From assembly GCA_963781785.1 (NCBI GenBank), contig CAWAHD010000002.1:496001-560000 (forward strand): a stretch of DNA of 64,000 nucleotides, given 5' to 3'. The notes beneath the pieces are model-generated. The model saw nothing but the letters and a program-made list of their open reading frames with translations, did no database searches and was not told where the DNA came from. A program made the position numbers and the translations under genes. The first letter of the stretch is position 1. Every line of letters begins with the position of its first letter. Source of the DNA: CAWAHD01 sp963781785. GTDB lineage: Bacteria > Planctomycetota > Planctomycetia > Isosphaerales > Isosphaeraceae. Below, piece by piece: positions 45,049-54,571 of this stretch.

Positions 45049-47877
45049 CTACCACCTGAGCTCGCCCTTTTGGTAGCGAGCCCAGAACTCCGCCGCCGGC
45101 CAGAGATTCCAAGGGTTGATGCCGATGGTTTTGAGGGTCTCCATGTTGCGGAGGATATCCAGGCCCTCTTTGGTGATGTTCTTGGGCGTCAGTTCGATCA
45201 ACTCCAGCGACATGTCCTTGAGTGGCGCCAGACCGGACACCTTGGACCCGTACAGCTCGAGTACCTTCAGGTTCTTGTGCTCCGTGAGGTGCTTAAGCCC
45301 CGCGTCGCTCACTTGCGTGTTATAGAGGACGAGCTTGCCCAGGTCCTTGCAGTCCTTGAGCTGAGCCAGGCTTGCATCGCTCACCTTTGTTTCGCCACAG
45401 TTAAACTCCTTGAGCGGCATCCCATTGAGTGGCGAGAGGTCCGACACGTTCGAACCAGAACATGTCATCCATGTCAGCTTCATGCCCTTCAAGGGCGACA
45501 GGTCGGATACCGGCGTTCCCGCCAAACTGAGACTCGTCAGCTTCATTCCTTTTAATTGCGAGAGATCGGAAATCATCGTGCCTGAAATATCCAGCTCCTG
45601 CAGCTTGTCACCCGCGATGACCGTCAGATCTTTGACCTTCGTGTGGCTCAGGTACAGTTTTTCCAGCTTCATGCCCGCGAGGGCTGTCAGGTCGTCGACT
45701 TTTGTTCCGCTCAGGTCCAACGTTTCCAGGGGCATTCCCTTCAGTGGCGAGAGGTCGGTCACATTCCCGACGTTGACACAGACGAGATGCCTCAGCTTCA
45801 TGCCCTTGAGCGGCGACAGGTCGTCTACGTGCGTCCCATAGGTCGCAAAGCTCGTCAGCGGCATGCCCTTCAGCGGTGAGAGGCCGACCAGTTGACCCTT
45901 GCCGACCGTCAAGCTCGTCAGCGGCAATTCGGAGAGCGGTGAGAGGTCGATCAGTGGACTCTGGTAATCTCCTCTCCCGGAACAATTGAGAGACCTCAAC
46001 TTGGTCAATACGCGCACCGGCGAGATGTCGCTCACGTCGTCTGTATTGAACTCCAGTCCCCGAACCACGTAGTTCTCCATGTTGGGCACGACTGTGCCGT
46101 CGAAGCCGGGATTGAGCTCCTTCAGACGAGCCGCCACAGCCTTGACCTGCTCGCCTCCTGACAGTGTGTCCACGACGCTCTCCCACGCTGACGCATCAAC
46201 GGACCGGGTGGCGACCTTCGCGCCCGGTGGCGCCGCCTCGTGGCTGACCCGTACGACCTGCCGGCCGTTTTTCGTGACGGTGACCAGTTCCTGACTCACG
46301 ACCTTGCCGTCCTTGCGGGCCTCGACCGTGTAGCTCCCGGGCTGAAGGCGGATTTCCTTGGCCCCCGCTCCCGTGATGACGATATCCGACCCGTCGATCT
46401 TGACGCTGACTCCGGGGTCATCGACTTCGACGACCAGCGTGCCTTCGGGGGTGAACAGCCGAACGACCGTGCCGTGGAAATCGGTGATGCCGGTTGCTTC
46501 CGCGTAACCGAGGCTGCCGACCAGGATCAGGAGCACGGCCGCGGCGGCGGCCCAGCGGCGGATGCGGAGACGGGGCCTTTTGACCCGGGCAGGTCTGGGG
46601 ATTTCCACCGCTGGCAGGGTCGCGTCGGCGTCGCCCAGCTTTTTCTCGGTCGCGGCAGGAGCGAGCTCCGGCAGCGACGGGGCATTCGCCGGATGCTCGA
46701 GTGCTGCCAGGCCGCGCCCCAGCAGGTCCGCCACTTCTCGGGCCGTGGCAATTCGATCGTCCGGATTCTTGGCGTGCAGCCGGGCGATCAAGTCGCAGAG
46801 CCACTGCGGCACCTCGGGGATGATCTCCGGGATCGGCCGCGGCGTATCCTCGACAACCCGTTTGAGGACCGCAATCGTGTTACTCGCCCGGAACGGCGGC
46901 CGGCCGGAACAGATCGTGTAGAGCACGCTGCCGAGGCTGAAAAGGTCGGCTCGATGGTCGAGCTTGTCGCCGCGCGCCTGCTCTGGAGCCATGTACAAGG
47001 GCGTCCCCGCGACCACCCCGGACTGGGACATGCTGGCGTCGTCGGCCGCGCGGGCCAGGCCGAAGTCGGTGATCTTGACGTTCTGGTTCGGACCCTCGTC
47101 GATCAGGATGTTTCCCGGCTTGATGTCCCGGTGAATGAGCCCCTCGGCATGGGCAGCAGCCAGCCCCTCGGCGATCTGCCGGCCAACCTGCAGAGCCTCG
47201 ATCGTCTCCAGAGGGCCGGTCCGATCAATCCGCTCCTGAAGGCTTTCTCCGGGAATGAACTCCATGACCAGGTAGGGAAGCGGCTGCTCTTCGACTGCAT
47301 ACACCTGCACGACGTTCTCGTGCCGGACCCTTGCCGACGACCGTGCCTCGCGGAGAAACCGCTTGCGGGCGGGCGAGGTGGCGGCGATCTGCGCAGCCAG
47401 CACCTTGATCGCGACCACACGATGCAGCGTTTCGTCGAAGGCGCGGAATACGATGCCGAACCCGCCCTTGCCGAGAACTTCGAGGACCTCGTAATGTCCG
47501 ATCCGCCCAAGGGAATCGGGCCTCGTCGAAGGCTCCAGGAAATCGAGGGTGCCGTCGTCGTCTTCGCTCGATTCTTCGTCTTCGGTTTGCGGTAGGCCGC
47601 GGCCCTTGCGCGGGGACATTCCCGCGTTCTTTCGATCCCTTACGCCGCTCATCTCCTGGGTCTCAGCCAGCGATGGTTCCGGCTCGGTCAACTGCTCGAC
47701 GGCAGGTTTCTTGAGGAATTCTCCCAGCTTGGGATGAGCGTTCAACAACCTCTCGACCTGGCGGCGGAGCTCTGCGTCGCCTGCGCAAGCCGATTCCAGG
47801 AACGCGGCCAGTTCCTTCGCGTTTTTCTTGTCCAGGGCTGCGAAGAAGACGGATTCGACTTGCGACGGCTTGCTCAT
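45049..47877 (-). CDS. Ser/Thr protein kinase with leucine-rich repeats
   Basis: The start is ATG 47877 (MSKPSQVESVFFAALDKK), with GGAG 11 bases upstream. The first 120 residues are a helical segment typical of planctomycete kinases (FLESACAGD, VERLLNAHPKL). The kinase domain has GKGGFG, VAIKVL, HRDIKPGN, DFGLARA, GTPLYMAPEQ. Then come a membrane helix (WAAAAAVLLILVGSLG), a short carboxypeptidase-like/PEGA-type part (FTPEGTLVVEVDDPG, LQPGSYTVEARKDG), and about a dozen LRRs of the LSPLKGMPLTSL type to the end. Membrane topology puts the LRRs outside, so they may sense a ligand. The frame is intact. It lies 82 bases after an ECF gene on the same strand, a pairing common in planctomycetes. Confidence 0.95.
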   Translation of the reverse strand: MSKPSQVESVFFAALDKKNAKELAAFLESACAGDAELRRQVERLLNAHPKLGEFLKKPAVEQLTEPEPSLAETQEMSGVRDRKNAGMSPRKGRGLPQTEDEESSEDDDGTLDFLEPSTRPDSLGRIGHYEVLEVLGKGGFGIVFRAFDETLHRVVAIKVLAAQIAATSPARKRFLREARSSARVRHENVVQVYAVEEQPLPYLVMEFIPGESLQERIDRTGPLETIEALQVGRQIAEGLAAAHAEGLIHRDIKPGNILIDEGPNQNVKITDFGLARAADDASMSQSGVVAGTPLYMAPEQARGDKLDHRADLFSLGSVLYTICSGRPPFRASNTIAVLKRVVEDTPRPIPEIIPEVPQWLCDLIARLHAKNPDDRIATAREVADLLGRGLAALEHPANAPSLPELAPAATEKKLGDADATLPAVEIPRPARVKRPRLRIRRWAAAAAVLLILVGSLGYAEATGITDFHGTVVRLFTPEGTLVVEVDDPGVSVKIDGSDIVITGAGAKEIRLQPGSYTVEARKDGKVVSQELVTVTKNGRQVVRVSHEAAPPGAKVATRSVDASAWESVVDTLSGGEQVKAVAARLKELNPGFDGTVVPNMENYVVRGLEFNTDDVSDISPVRVLTKLRSLNCSGRGDYQSPLIDLSPLSELPLTSLTVGKGQLVGLSPLKGMPLTSFATYGTHVDDLSPLKGMKLRHLVCVNVGNVTDLSPLKGMPLETLDLSGTKVDDLTALAGMKLEKLYLSHTKVKDLTVIAGDKLQELDISGTMISDLSQLKGMKLTSLSLAGTPVSDLSPLKGMKLTWMTCSGSNVSDLSPLNGMPLKEFNCGETKVSDASLAQLKDCKDLGKLVLYNTQVSDAGLKHLTEHKNLKVLELYGSKVSGLAPLKDMSLELIELTPKNITKEGLDILRNMETLKTIGINPWNLWPAAEFWARYQKGELRW

Positions 47878-47907
47878 GTTCGGGCTCCGAGTACAGGTCT
47901 CTGAGAA

Positions 47908-47937
47908 CAATGCGCCCTGACGGCCCGAAACCCCTCA
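47908..47937 (-). promoter_or_regulatory. Two-block upstream element, copy B
   Basis: On the minus strand it reads TGAGGGGTTT, 13 nt, CGCATTG. It lies in the 82-bp gap between the ECF stop and the LRR-kinase start, 31 bases from that start. Confidence 0.6.
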
Positions 47938-47959
47938 CGCCGAGTCATTTTTTGGCAGA

Positions 47960-48526
47960 TTATTCCTGATTCGCGTCCGCCAGCTCGGCGTAAAGCCAGG
48001 TGCGGGCGTAAGTCCAGTGGCGTTCCGTCGTCGCCAGTGAGATGTTGAGCGTCCGCGCGATCTGGGGCATGGTCAAGCCGGCGAAGAAACGAAGTTTGAC
48101 GACCTCGGCTTTGATCGGATCGTGAGCTGTCAGACGGGTGAGCGCCTCATCAAGCGCGACCAGGTCGTCGCAAGGCGCTTGCACCAGGGGTTCGGCGGCT
48201 TCCAGCGAGATGCGCTGCCGGTCCCCGCCGCGCATGTGCCGCTTTTTCCGGCGGGCATTCTCGACGAGGAGACGGCGCATGGCCTCGGCAGCGGCAGCGA
48301 AGAAGTGTCCGCGGTTGTCCCAGCGGGCGGCATCGGTAGGACCGACGAGCCGGAGGTACGCTTCGTGGACCAGGGCCGTCGCGTTCAGCGTCTGACCAGG
48401 GGCATCGAGAGCCACCCGGGCGGCTGCCAGCTTCCGAAGCTCATCGTAGACCAAGGGCAACAACTCCCCAGCGGCGTGGTTATCGCCCCGGGCGAGGTCC
48501 GACAGGATCCGGGTTACGTCGTTCAT
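47960..48526 (-). CDS. ECF-type sigma factor (Sigma70_ECF / TIGR02999-like)
   Basis: The product has 188 residues from ATG 48526 (MNDVTRILSDLARGDNHAAG). The upstream in-frame extension to 48601 has no domain support. Region 2 is seen as TALVHEAYLRLVGPTDAARW and GHFFAAAAEAMRRLLVENA. Region 4 is seen as VKLRFFAGLTMPQIARTLN and SLATTERHWTYARTWLYAEL. It is a paralogue of the factor at 38055-38630. It heads the run of kinase genes on the minus strand. The close spacing to the LRR kinase suggests joint expression and perhaps kinase control of sigma activity; that is inference. Confidence 0.93.
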   Translation of the reverse strand: MNDVTRILSDLARGDNHAAGELLPLVYDELRKLAAARVALDAPGQTLNATALVHEAYLRLVGPTDAARWDNRGHFFAAAAEAMRRLLVENARRKKRHMRGGDRQRISLEAAEPLVQAPCDDLVALDEALTRLTAHDPIKAEVVKLRFFAGLTMPQIARTLNISLATTERHWTYARTWLYAELADANQE

Positions 48527-49801
48527 GCGCCACCAGAAGGCACGAGCCGGATGCGGAAAGCTTGGGAATTCCATCCTTCGGCCGTTTGAGAACGCAATCA
48601 CTCTCTTCGCCGTCGAAGCCGTTAGCGCACCGGGGCGATCAACAAAGCTCGCACAGACACTGAAGGTTCGATCCGTTAGCGCCTCGCAGCACCGAGGACG
48701 CTCTGACAGATTTCCGCTTCCTCAGGATAACACGGACGGCACCGCGACAGCGAGAACCGATGCAAGGAAGATTCTCGTCCGGCTTCGAAGCTGACAAGAA
48801 ACCCCGGAAAACGATCTGCTTTTGCGCTCAGGACGCAAAGCATCACATTGGAAATGGTTGCGGTGCCACACTGATAAAAATCGCTGTGCTGACACGCGGG
48901 ATTTTCGTGCCTGACATCGCGGAAAACGTCGCGTAATCGACGAGCAAGTCCCGTTGCTCGGCCTGCGCCTTCTTCACGGCGTCAATGAATTTGACAGAAT
49001 ACTGCTGCCAACACGCTGCATCTCGGGGACGGTCCCCCGCACGCCACTGTCCGGCTGATCACAACCCATGCCGGCCCCAGCTTCGATCACTCCGTCGGCC
49101 CGCATTTCACGGACGCGCTCGAGCTAGCCGCGTGATCCCCCCTCTCGCTCTCGTCGCGCAGACCCGCGAAAACGGCACGCCCGCTCGATCCCGCAGATTC
49201 AGCCGATCCGGCGCCGTCGAGCGGAAACGTCACCGCCCGGGCCGGGCTGCTGATTCAGAGTTGAATTCACACGATTCTGCCGGATGAGCGGAATGCACGG
49301 CGGCACAGGGCCCTTCGATTCCCCAGAGTGCCAGCTCAGGGTGACGAAGTGCTCGGCGGTGACGAACGCACTTCGTCACCCGCGGCTGGCTGCGCTTGCC
49401 GGTCGCGCGGATTTTGCATCCCCACCGGCCGCCGCTCGTGAGCATTCTGCGGATTGTGACATCGCGGGTGACGAGGTGACGAAGGTGACGAATGATTTCG
49501 CAAGAGGGAGGTAGGACACAGCAGCAAGAGCGCCAAGGGCGCTGCTGGAAGGATGAAGGATGAACGCATACCAGCCCGCCGCGCGGGCGAGGGAACCGAA
49601 CAAAGGCCGAAGGCTGAACGCGGAGTGCGCCCAAGCGATGCCGGAAAGTACAACGGCCGGCGCACCTCTCCGGCCTTCGGCGTGGGCCGGATAGATCGGC
49701 GCGGGTCTGCTGACCCCGCTGTGAGGTCCGACCGAAGGTCACCCCCACGACGCTCCTTGTCGACCAGGCTTGCTCGTCAGCAGCCAAATCGGAGAAGCGT
49801 G
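48527..49801. other. Long intergenic region with palindrome and GTGACGAA repeats
   Basis: Nearly 1.3 kb between divergent genes, without a credible coding frame. It contains a perfect 14-bp inverted repeat, GGGTGACGAAGTGC at 49339-49352 and its complement at 49368-49381, with a 15-nt loop. Further on, at about 49467-49494, GGTGACGA recurs three times in tandem. It must also hold the promoters for the ECF gene and the aldo/keto reductase. Confidence 0.6.
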
Positions 49802-50646
49802 ATGCAGCATCGGCATTTCGGACCCTCCCGGCGGGATGTGCCGGTCATTGGACAGGGCACCTGGTACAACGACAACGAAGACCCAGCCCAGGCCGTCGAG
49901 GCCTTGCGCCGCGGGCTTGATCTGGGCATGACTCACATTGACACGGCGCAAATGTACGGCTCGGCGCGGCCGAGAACCTGGTTGCCGAGACGATCCGCGG
50001 GCGGCGCGATCAGGTGTTCCTCGTCTCCAAGGTCCTTCCCCAGAACGCCTCGCAGAAGGGCACGATCGCGGCCTGCGAAAAATCGCTCATGCGCCTCGAG
50101 ACCGATCGGCTCGACTGTTACCTCTTGCACTGGCGCGGCGAACATCCGCTCGACGAGACGTTCGCGGCCTTCGAGCAGCTTCGGAGTGCAGGGAAGATCT
50201 TATCATGGGGCGTGAGCAACTTCGATGTGCCCGACCTCGACGAAGCCTTGCATATCGCAGGTGAGGGCCGCATTGCCTGCAACCAGGTGCTCTACCATTT
50301 GAAGGAGCGCGCGATCGAGCACTCGGTGCTGCCCTGGTCCGAAGCACACACGGTCGCAGTGGTCGCGTACAGCCCGTTCGGACGCACTGACTTCCCAAAT
50401 CCACGAACAGGGGGTGGTCGCGTTCTCGCGGAGATTGCCTCCAAACATCACGCAACCGCGCGCCAGGTCGCATTGCGATTTCTGCTGCGCAGTCCCTCAG
50501 TCTTTGCAATCCCGAAGGCCTCGCGCGCCGATCACGCTGCCGAGAACGCCGGAGCCGGCGACCTCGAGCTTTCCGCCGAAGAGTTCGCCCGGATCGACGG
50601 CGCCTTCCCGCGAGGCCCGCGTCCCCGCGAGTTGCCTATGCTGTGA
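49802..50646 (+). CDS. Aldo/keto reductase, one apparent frameshift
   Basis: The ATG at 49802 follows GGAGAAG. The first frame gives FGPSRRDVPVIGQGTWY and LDLGMTHIDTAQMYG, with the catalytic Asp and Tyr. Near 49973 the frame is lost; adding one G (TCGGCG to TCGGGCG) restores the usual ENLVAETIRGRRDQ. The rest reads VFLVSKVLP with the catalytic Lys, DCYLLHWRG with the His, WGVSNFDVPDL, ACNQVLYHL and FAIPKAS for the cofactor phosphate. Length, about 280 residues, is normal. The family reduces carbonyls with NADPH in the cytoplasm; the substrate cannot be told from sequence. Confidence 0.88.
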
Positions 50647-50704
50647 TCACGTTCGACCTGGCGAGCCAGCCGATCGCCCAGTACGCTGGAAGCGGAGGTA
50701 ACCC

Positions 50705-51315
50705 GTGTACCGCTTCTCCATTCGTGCCTTGATGGCTGTGGTGCTCGCTTCTGCCGTGGCATTGGCGGCCCTCAGGAACGCCAACGAGGTTTGGGCCGCA
50801 GTAATGACGATCCTCGCAGTTGGCCTTCTCGGCCTCGCCATGCTGTGTGCGATCCTGCGTCGCGGCAGTGACCGGGCGTTGTGGTCAGGCTGCGCGATTG
50901 TCGGTACCACGTACCTGATCGTATCGCTGAGCCCCTTGCGACCGCGGCTGACGACGACGCATCTACTGGAATACGTCCACGCCAGAGTCGCGCCCCTCGA
51001 CATCGCGACCGTCGAAGTGTCGCGCTTTGACGAGAGCTCCGTACAGTTTCAGATCGTGACTTCCGACGGTGATGTCACCAAAAAAACGGTTCCCAACAGC
51101 GTGTATCATTCCACCCCGATGCTCGACTTGCAGATCTCCTTGGTGCCTCCCAACCGCTGGCATCGCTGTTCCCCGGAGCAGAAAACTGGCACGCCTTCCA
51201 GCGCGTCGGTCACGCCGAGTTCGCTCTGCTCGCTGGACTTTTAGGCGGTACGTTGGCCGCATGGTTCTGGGGGATGAGGGAACGGGTCAAGGCTCCCGCC
51301 GGAGAAGCGAGGTAA
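50705..51315 (+). CDS. Small planctomycete membrane protein, one apparent frameshift
   Basis: The GTG start (50705) follows GCGGAGG. The product opens MYRFSIRALMAVVLASAVAL and ALRNANEVW, a recurrent planctomycete membrane-protein start, with helices to about residue 85 and a soluble part after. The first frame ends in an off-theme tail at 51244. A second frame from about 51150 gives LFPGAENWHAFQRVGHAEF, ALLAGLLGGTLAAWFWG and ends at 51315, the family's usual last helix, so I extend the gene to there. It shares its first helices with the proteins at 55050 and 56404. Function unknown. Confidence 0.7.
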
Positions 51316-51469
51316 TCGGCACGCGACTGGCTGGCAGCCATGCTCGGTCAGGTCGCCCTCTGCTGGAGTTGAGTTCTCCGTGTCGTGACACCAAATTCCA
51401 TGAGAACGACGGGAAAACCACGCAAGCCTGAAGATTGCCGGAATGACAGCATCCCGAGGACGACCAGTC

Positions 51470-52362
51470 ATGCTTTCGTTCGTGCGCACGCCGACGATTC
51501 AACTGAGTAACCTATTTCCGAAGCACCGCGTCTACGCCAAGTGCGAATTCCTCGCCGCGTCGGGCTGCTTCAAGATTCGCGGTGCGGTGCATCTGCTGGA
51601 GCATCTGCGTAAGGAAGGAGGGCCGCGCCGCCTCGTCGTGCCGTCCATGGGAAACACGGCCCTGGGAGCGGCGACTCGCGCGCGGATGTACGGATTCAGC
51701 ATGACCGGCGTCGTGCCTCAAGCGATCGCTCGCGCCAAGGACGAGAAGCTGCGCCACTGGGCGTTGAACTGGTCAAGATTGACGGCGGGGGCAGCGATCT
51801 CCTCCGTCAAGCCACTGCCCTGGCCAGGGAACACGGCGGCTATTTCGTGCATCCCCACCTGGACCCGCTCTGGACCGACGGGTATCAGTCCATCGCAGCC
51901 GAGATCCTGCAAGACCTACCCAGTTGCCGTTCGCTGGTTTTTCCAGTGGGCGGCGGCGGCCTGCTCATGGGCCTGCTGGCCTATTTGCGCAGCAACCCAG
52001 CCCCGGTCCGGCTGTTCGGATGCGAACCGTACAATTACCCAAAGTACGCCCGCTTTGACCACAGCCGGTCGACCACGATCGCTGATGGGTTGATGCTGGA
52101 GACACCGCACCCTCAGGTGCAGCAGGCGATCGCGGAGGCGCACGTGGCAATCTCGTTGCTAAGGGAAGCGGACATCCGCGCCGCACTTCGAGATTTGTTC
52201 GAAACGCAAGCGCTCGTGGTCGAGCCGTCGAGCGCGATCACTCTGGCCTTCGTCAAGGCCCGCGCTGCCGAACTAGAGGAGCCGATCTGCGTGATCCTCA
52301 CAGGTGAAAACATCGCTCACGAGGATCACCGGCGCCTGATCGGGGAGGCGCCGGACTCTTGA
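51470..52362 (+). CDS. PLP-dependent threonine/serine dehydratase-like enzyme, one apparent frameshift
   Basis: A fold-type II PLP enzyme. The Schiff-base Lys lies in ASGCFKIRGA, the phosphate/substrate loop is SMGNTALG, and the glycine loop is FPVGGGGLLMGLL. The family deaminates threonine or serine, or racemises serine; the exact reaction is open. The frame is lost near 51757. Adding one C (CACTGGG to CACCTGGG) restores GVELVKIDGGGSDLLRQA and then YFVHPHLDPLWTDGYQS. The end, TGENIAHEDHRRL, is intact. GAGG precedes the ATG at 51470; an ATG at 51443 is in frame but lacks a ribosome site. Length of about 298 residues is slightly short for the family. Confidence 0.82.
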
Positions 52363-52414
52363 ATTGCTTGCCTGAGGATGTTCGCAATGCGCGCTCGACT
52401 GGCACACATACAGA

Positions 52415-52690
52415 TCAGCGGTGGTTTCGCCGCAGCACTCTGATCGCGTCATGGTGCGGCAAACGCTTTGCGCTGTGATATTCGAAATCCCGGACGAGGT
52501 TGCCATCCCAATCGAATTCTTGAATGCGACCGCCGGCGGCCGGGCCGTGGAAGCCCGGCTTGCGATTCACCGCCTCGGCTGAGCGAATGAGATGACCATT
52601 TTCGAGGAGGTATGCTGATAATCTGCCGCGATATTCACTCGTCCAAGAGTGAACGAGGCGCCGCGATTTCGAACGGACTCGCCAAGCGAG
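52415..52690 (-). pseudogene. Aryl-sulfotransferase-like remnant
   Basis: The frame contains LVHSWTSEYRGRLSAYLLEN, then GHLIRSAEA, GGRIQEFDWDGNLVRDF and HHDAIRVL. The order VHTW, YLLEDG, GRIQ-FDWDG, HHDI is typical of the first blades of arylsulfotransferase (ASST) proteins, which run to several hundred residues. Here only about 80 remain, and there is no signal peptide or start in the right place. A decayed fragment. Confidence 0.6.
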
Positions 52691-52743
52691 CTGCGCCCGG
52701 CGCGGAATGGGCAATCCTAAATCGCGCGGCCCGGGCTGTTTGA

Positions 52744-53944
52744 TCAGTTGCCGCGGCCGGGCCACTCGGCTGCGTCTTTGGCGGGCGCCGCGTTTGGAGC
52801 GGCCGGGGTTCCTGTTGCGGGAGGCTGGCCGCCTCGGCCTGCGCCTCCACGTCCCCGTCCGTACGGACGGGGCGGGTTGGCGATGTAACTGGCGACGTCC
52901 TTCGCCGCCTTGGTCTCGATGCCGGGCTTCTGGAGGAAGCCAAGGTCTCGCGCCCAGTCGATGAAGCGAAACTGCCAGGTCCCGTAGGGGATGTTATTGC
53001 GGTCGGTCAGGCCGCCGGACATCCGGCTGCCGTCCGGCAACGGGTCGCCGGGATGGCGGCCGTTGCCGTAAAGGTGCATTTCCACATTGGGGACACCAGC
53101 CAAAAGCATCGCCTGGTAGTACTCGAGAGCCCAGATCGTATGGACGCGGTCGCCCGCGCTCGCACACACGAGAAACGCAGGCGGCACGTCCTTGGGGATG
53201 GGCGGCGCGGTGCGGCTGCGCAAATGGCGTCGGGCCAGGGTAGATGATACCGACAAAGTCCGGACGCGAAGAGATTCCGGCGAAGGGATCGGAGGGATCG
53301 CTGTTCTTCTTATCCCAGTCTTCGTAGAGAACGGCGGCCGGAGCGGCGAGCTCGGCCCCGGCGGAGAAGCCCATAACGCCGATTCTCTTGGGGTCGATGC
53401 CCCATTCTTTCGCGTAGGCGCGGACGACGCGAACGGCCTGTTGAGCGTCGTGAACAGCGTCAACCTCGGCGACATAGCCGTCGGCACGCAGCCGGTTCCG
53501 AAGAATGACGGTGCTCACGCCGTAATTAAAGAAAAAGGGGACAAAGTCAGCGCTCTCGCCACCCACATTCAGGGTTCGGTGACCGCCTCCGGCGATCACG
53601 ATGACGACGGTGCCGGTGTTGATGGCCTTCTCGACGATGTGCACTTCGATGGACGGATTGTGGATGGAGACGATGCTGCTGATCCGGCCGTGGACGGTCC
53701 GGCTCATGTTGTAGACCTCAGGCACATGCAACTTGCCGGCCTTGAGGTAGGGCGAATTCGGCGGGAACAGCGGCACGACGATGCCGCCGGGCAGGATGGC
53801 TTGAGGAGCATAGGGTTGGCCGGTGTCGGCACCTGGCTTGGGTATGGATTGGGGCGGCGGGAGAGGAGGCAGCGGAGACTTCGTCTGAGCGATCGCGGTC
53901 GAGCCGATCAGGGCGAGGGCGGATAGAATGGCGGTTCGTTTCAT
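52744..53944 (-). CDS. Secreted alpha/beta hydrolase (acetyl-esterase-like), one apparent frameshift
   Basis: The N-terminus MKRTAILSALALIGSTAIAQ is a clear signal peptide, so the enzyme is exported. The core shows the oxyanion loop IAGGGHRTLN, the nucleophile elbow GVMGFSAGAELA, and, after a break near 53225, CASAGDRVHTI with the acid, and YGNGRHPGDP with the likely catalytic His. Such planctomycete enzymes are grouped with alpha/beta hydrolases of the acetyl-esterase type. At the break, adding one GC (TTTGCGCAG to TTTGCGCGCAG) joins PTPFAR to SRTAPPIPKDVPPAFLV. The last 50 residues are Gly/Pro/Ala-rich. The substrate is unknown. Confidence 0.85.
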
Positions 53945-54040
53945 TGCAAAACTCCACAGAACTCTCGATTCCCTGGAGACCTTTTTCGGGAAACATCAGC
54001 CGGCCTGGGCATCACGCCCCGATCAGGCATTCGACGTCCA

Positions 54041-54351
54041 TCAAAGAGCCAATGCTGTCCCGAGTTTCGCCCGGACAGCCAGCCAGTCCGGATCGGAGAG
54101 ATGGCCCGTGACCTGCTAGACCGCAGTCCGAGGCACCGTCACCAGGAAGCTGGGAAACAGCGACGGAAGCCGCAATCCGGCGGCCGCCCAATCCACGAGC
54201 GCGTAATCAGTCGAGCCGGTCGAGCCAGCGACCTGGCTGGTGATCAAACCGAGGATCGCGTCAGGGCGGGTTGAGTGGTACGCGTCAGAAGACAGAACGA
54301 TTGCGGGCCTGCGCTTGATACCGGTCACGCCGGGGAAATCGACGACCACAT
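54041..54351 (-). pseudogene. MazF/PemK-like toxin with premature stop
   Basis: The main frame from a GTG at 54349 reads VVDFPGVTGIKRRPAIVLSS, then LGLITSQ and PSLFPSFLVTVPRTAV, followed by TAG at 54116. This is the PemK/MazF endoribonuclease fold. After the TAG the same frame continues HLSDPDWLAVRAKLGTAL to 54041, the family's normal last helix, so the stop is premature. At the start, LLKPGD is found in another frame overlapping the antitoxin, and one lost base near 54350 would explain this. The toxin is probably inactive, unless both faults are sequence errors. Confidence 0.7.
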
Positions 54352-54352
54352 G

Positions 54353-54571
54353 TCACCTGGTTTCAGCAAGGTTGTCTTCCTCCGGGTACTCCGCCGCGAA
54401 CAGTCGCGCGGAATAGGCGGTGACATCCCGCACGTCTTGTTCGTTCCAGGCGTCGCGGATGTCCACGACGCTTTGCGGCGGAATCTCGTTCAGGATGAGC
54501 GTGGCCAACCGGAACCGCTCGGACGGCGGCAACGGTTTGATCGATTCATGGTAAATCTCTTCGATGGTCAT
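54353..54571 (-). CDS. Putative antitoxin of the MazF/PemK-like pair
   Basis: The product is 72 residues from ATG 54571: MTIEEIYHESIKPLPPSERF, then LATLILNEIPPQ, and an acidic end (AAEYPEEDNLAETR). Its stop overlaps the start region of the toxin, the usual toxin-antitoxin layout. The sequence resembles short antitoxin-like proteins that sit before PemK genes, but I recognise no named DNA-binding fold, so the call depends on context. Confidence 0.65.
   Translation of the reverse strand: MTIEEIYHESIKPLPPSERFRLATLILNEIPPQSVVDIRDAWNEQDVRDVTAYSARLFAAEYPEEDNLAETR

Noticed and set aside
48527..49801. Genes in the spacer between the ECF factor and the aldo/keto reductase
   Set aside because: Open frames are short, overlap each other on both strands and show no family resemblance.
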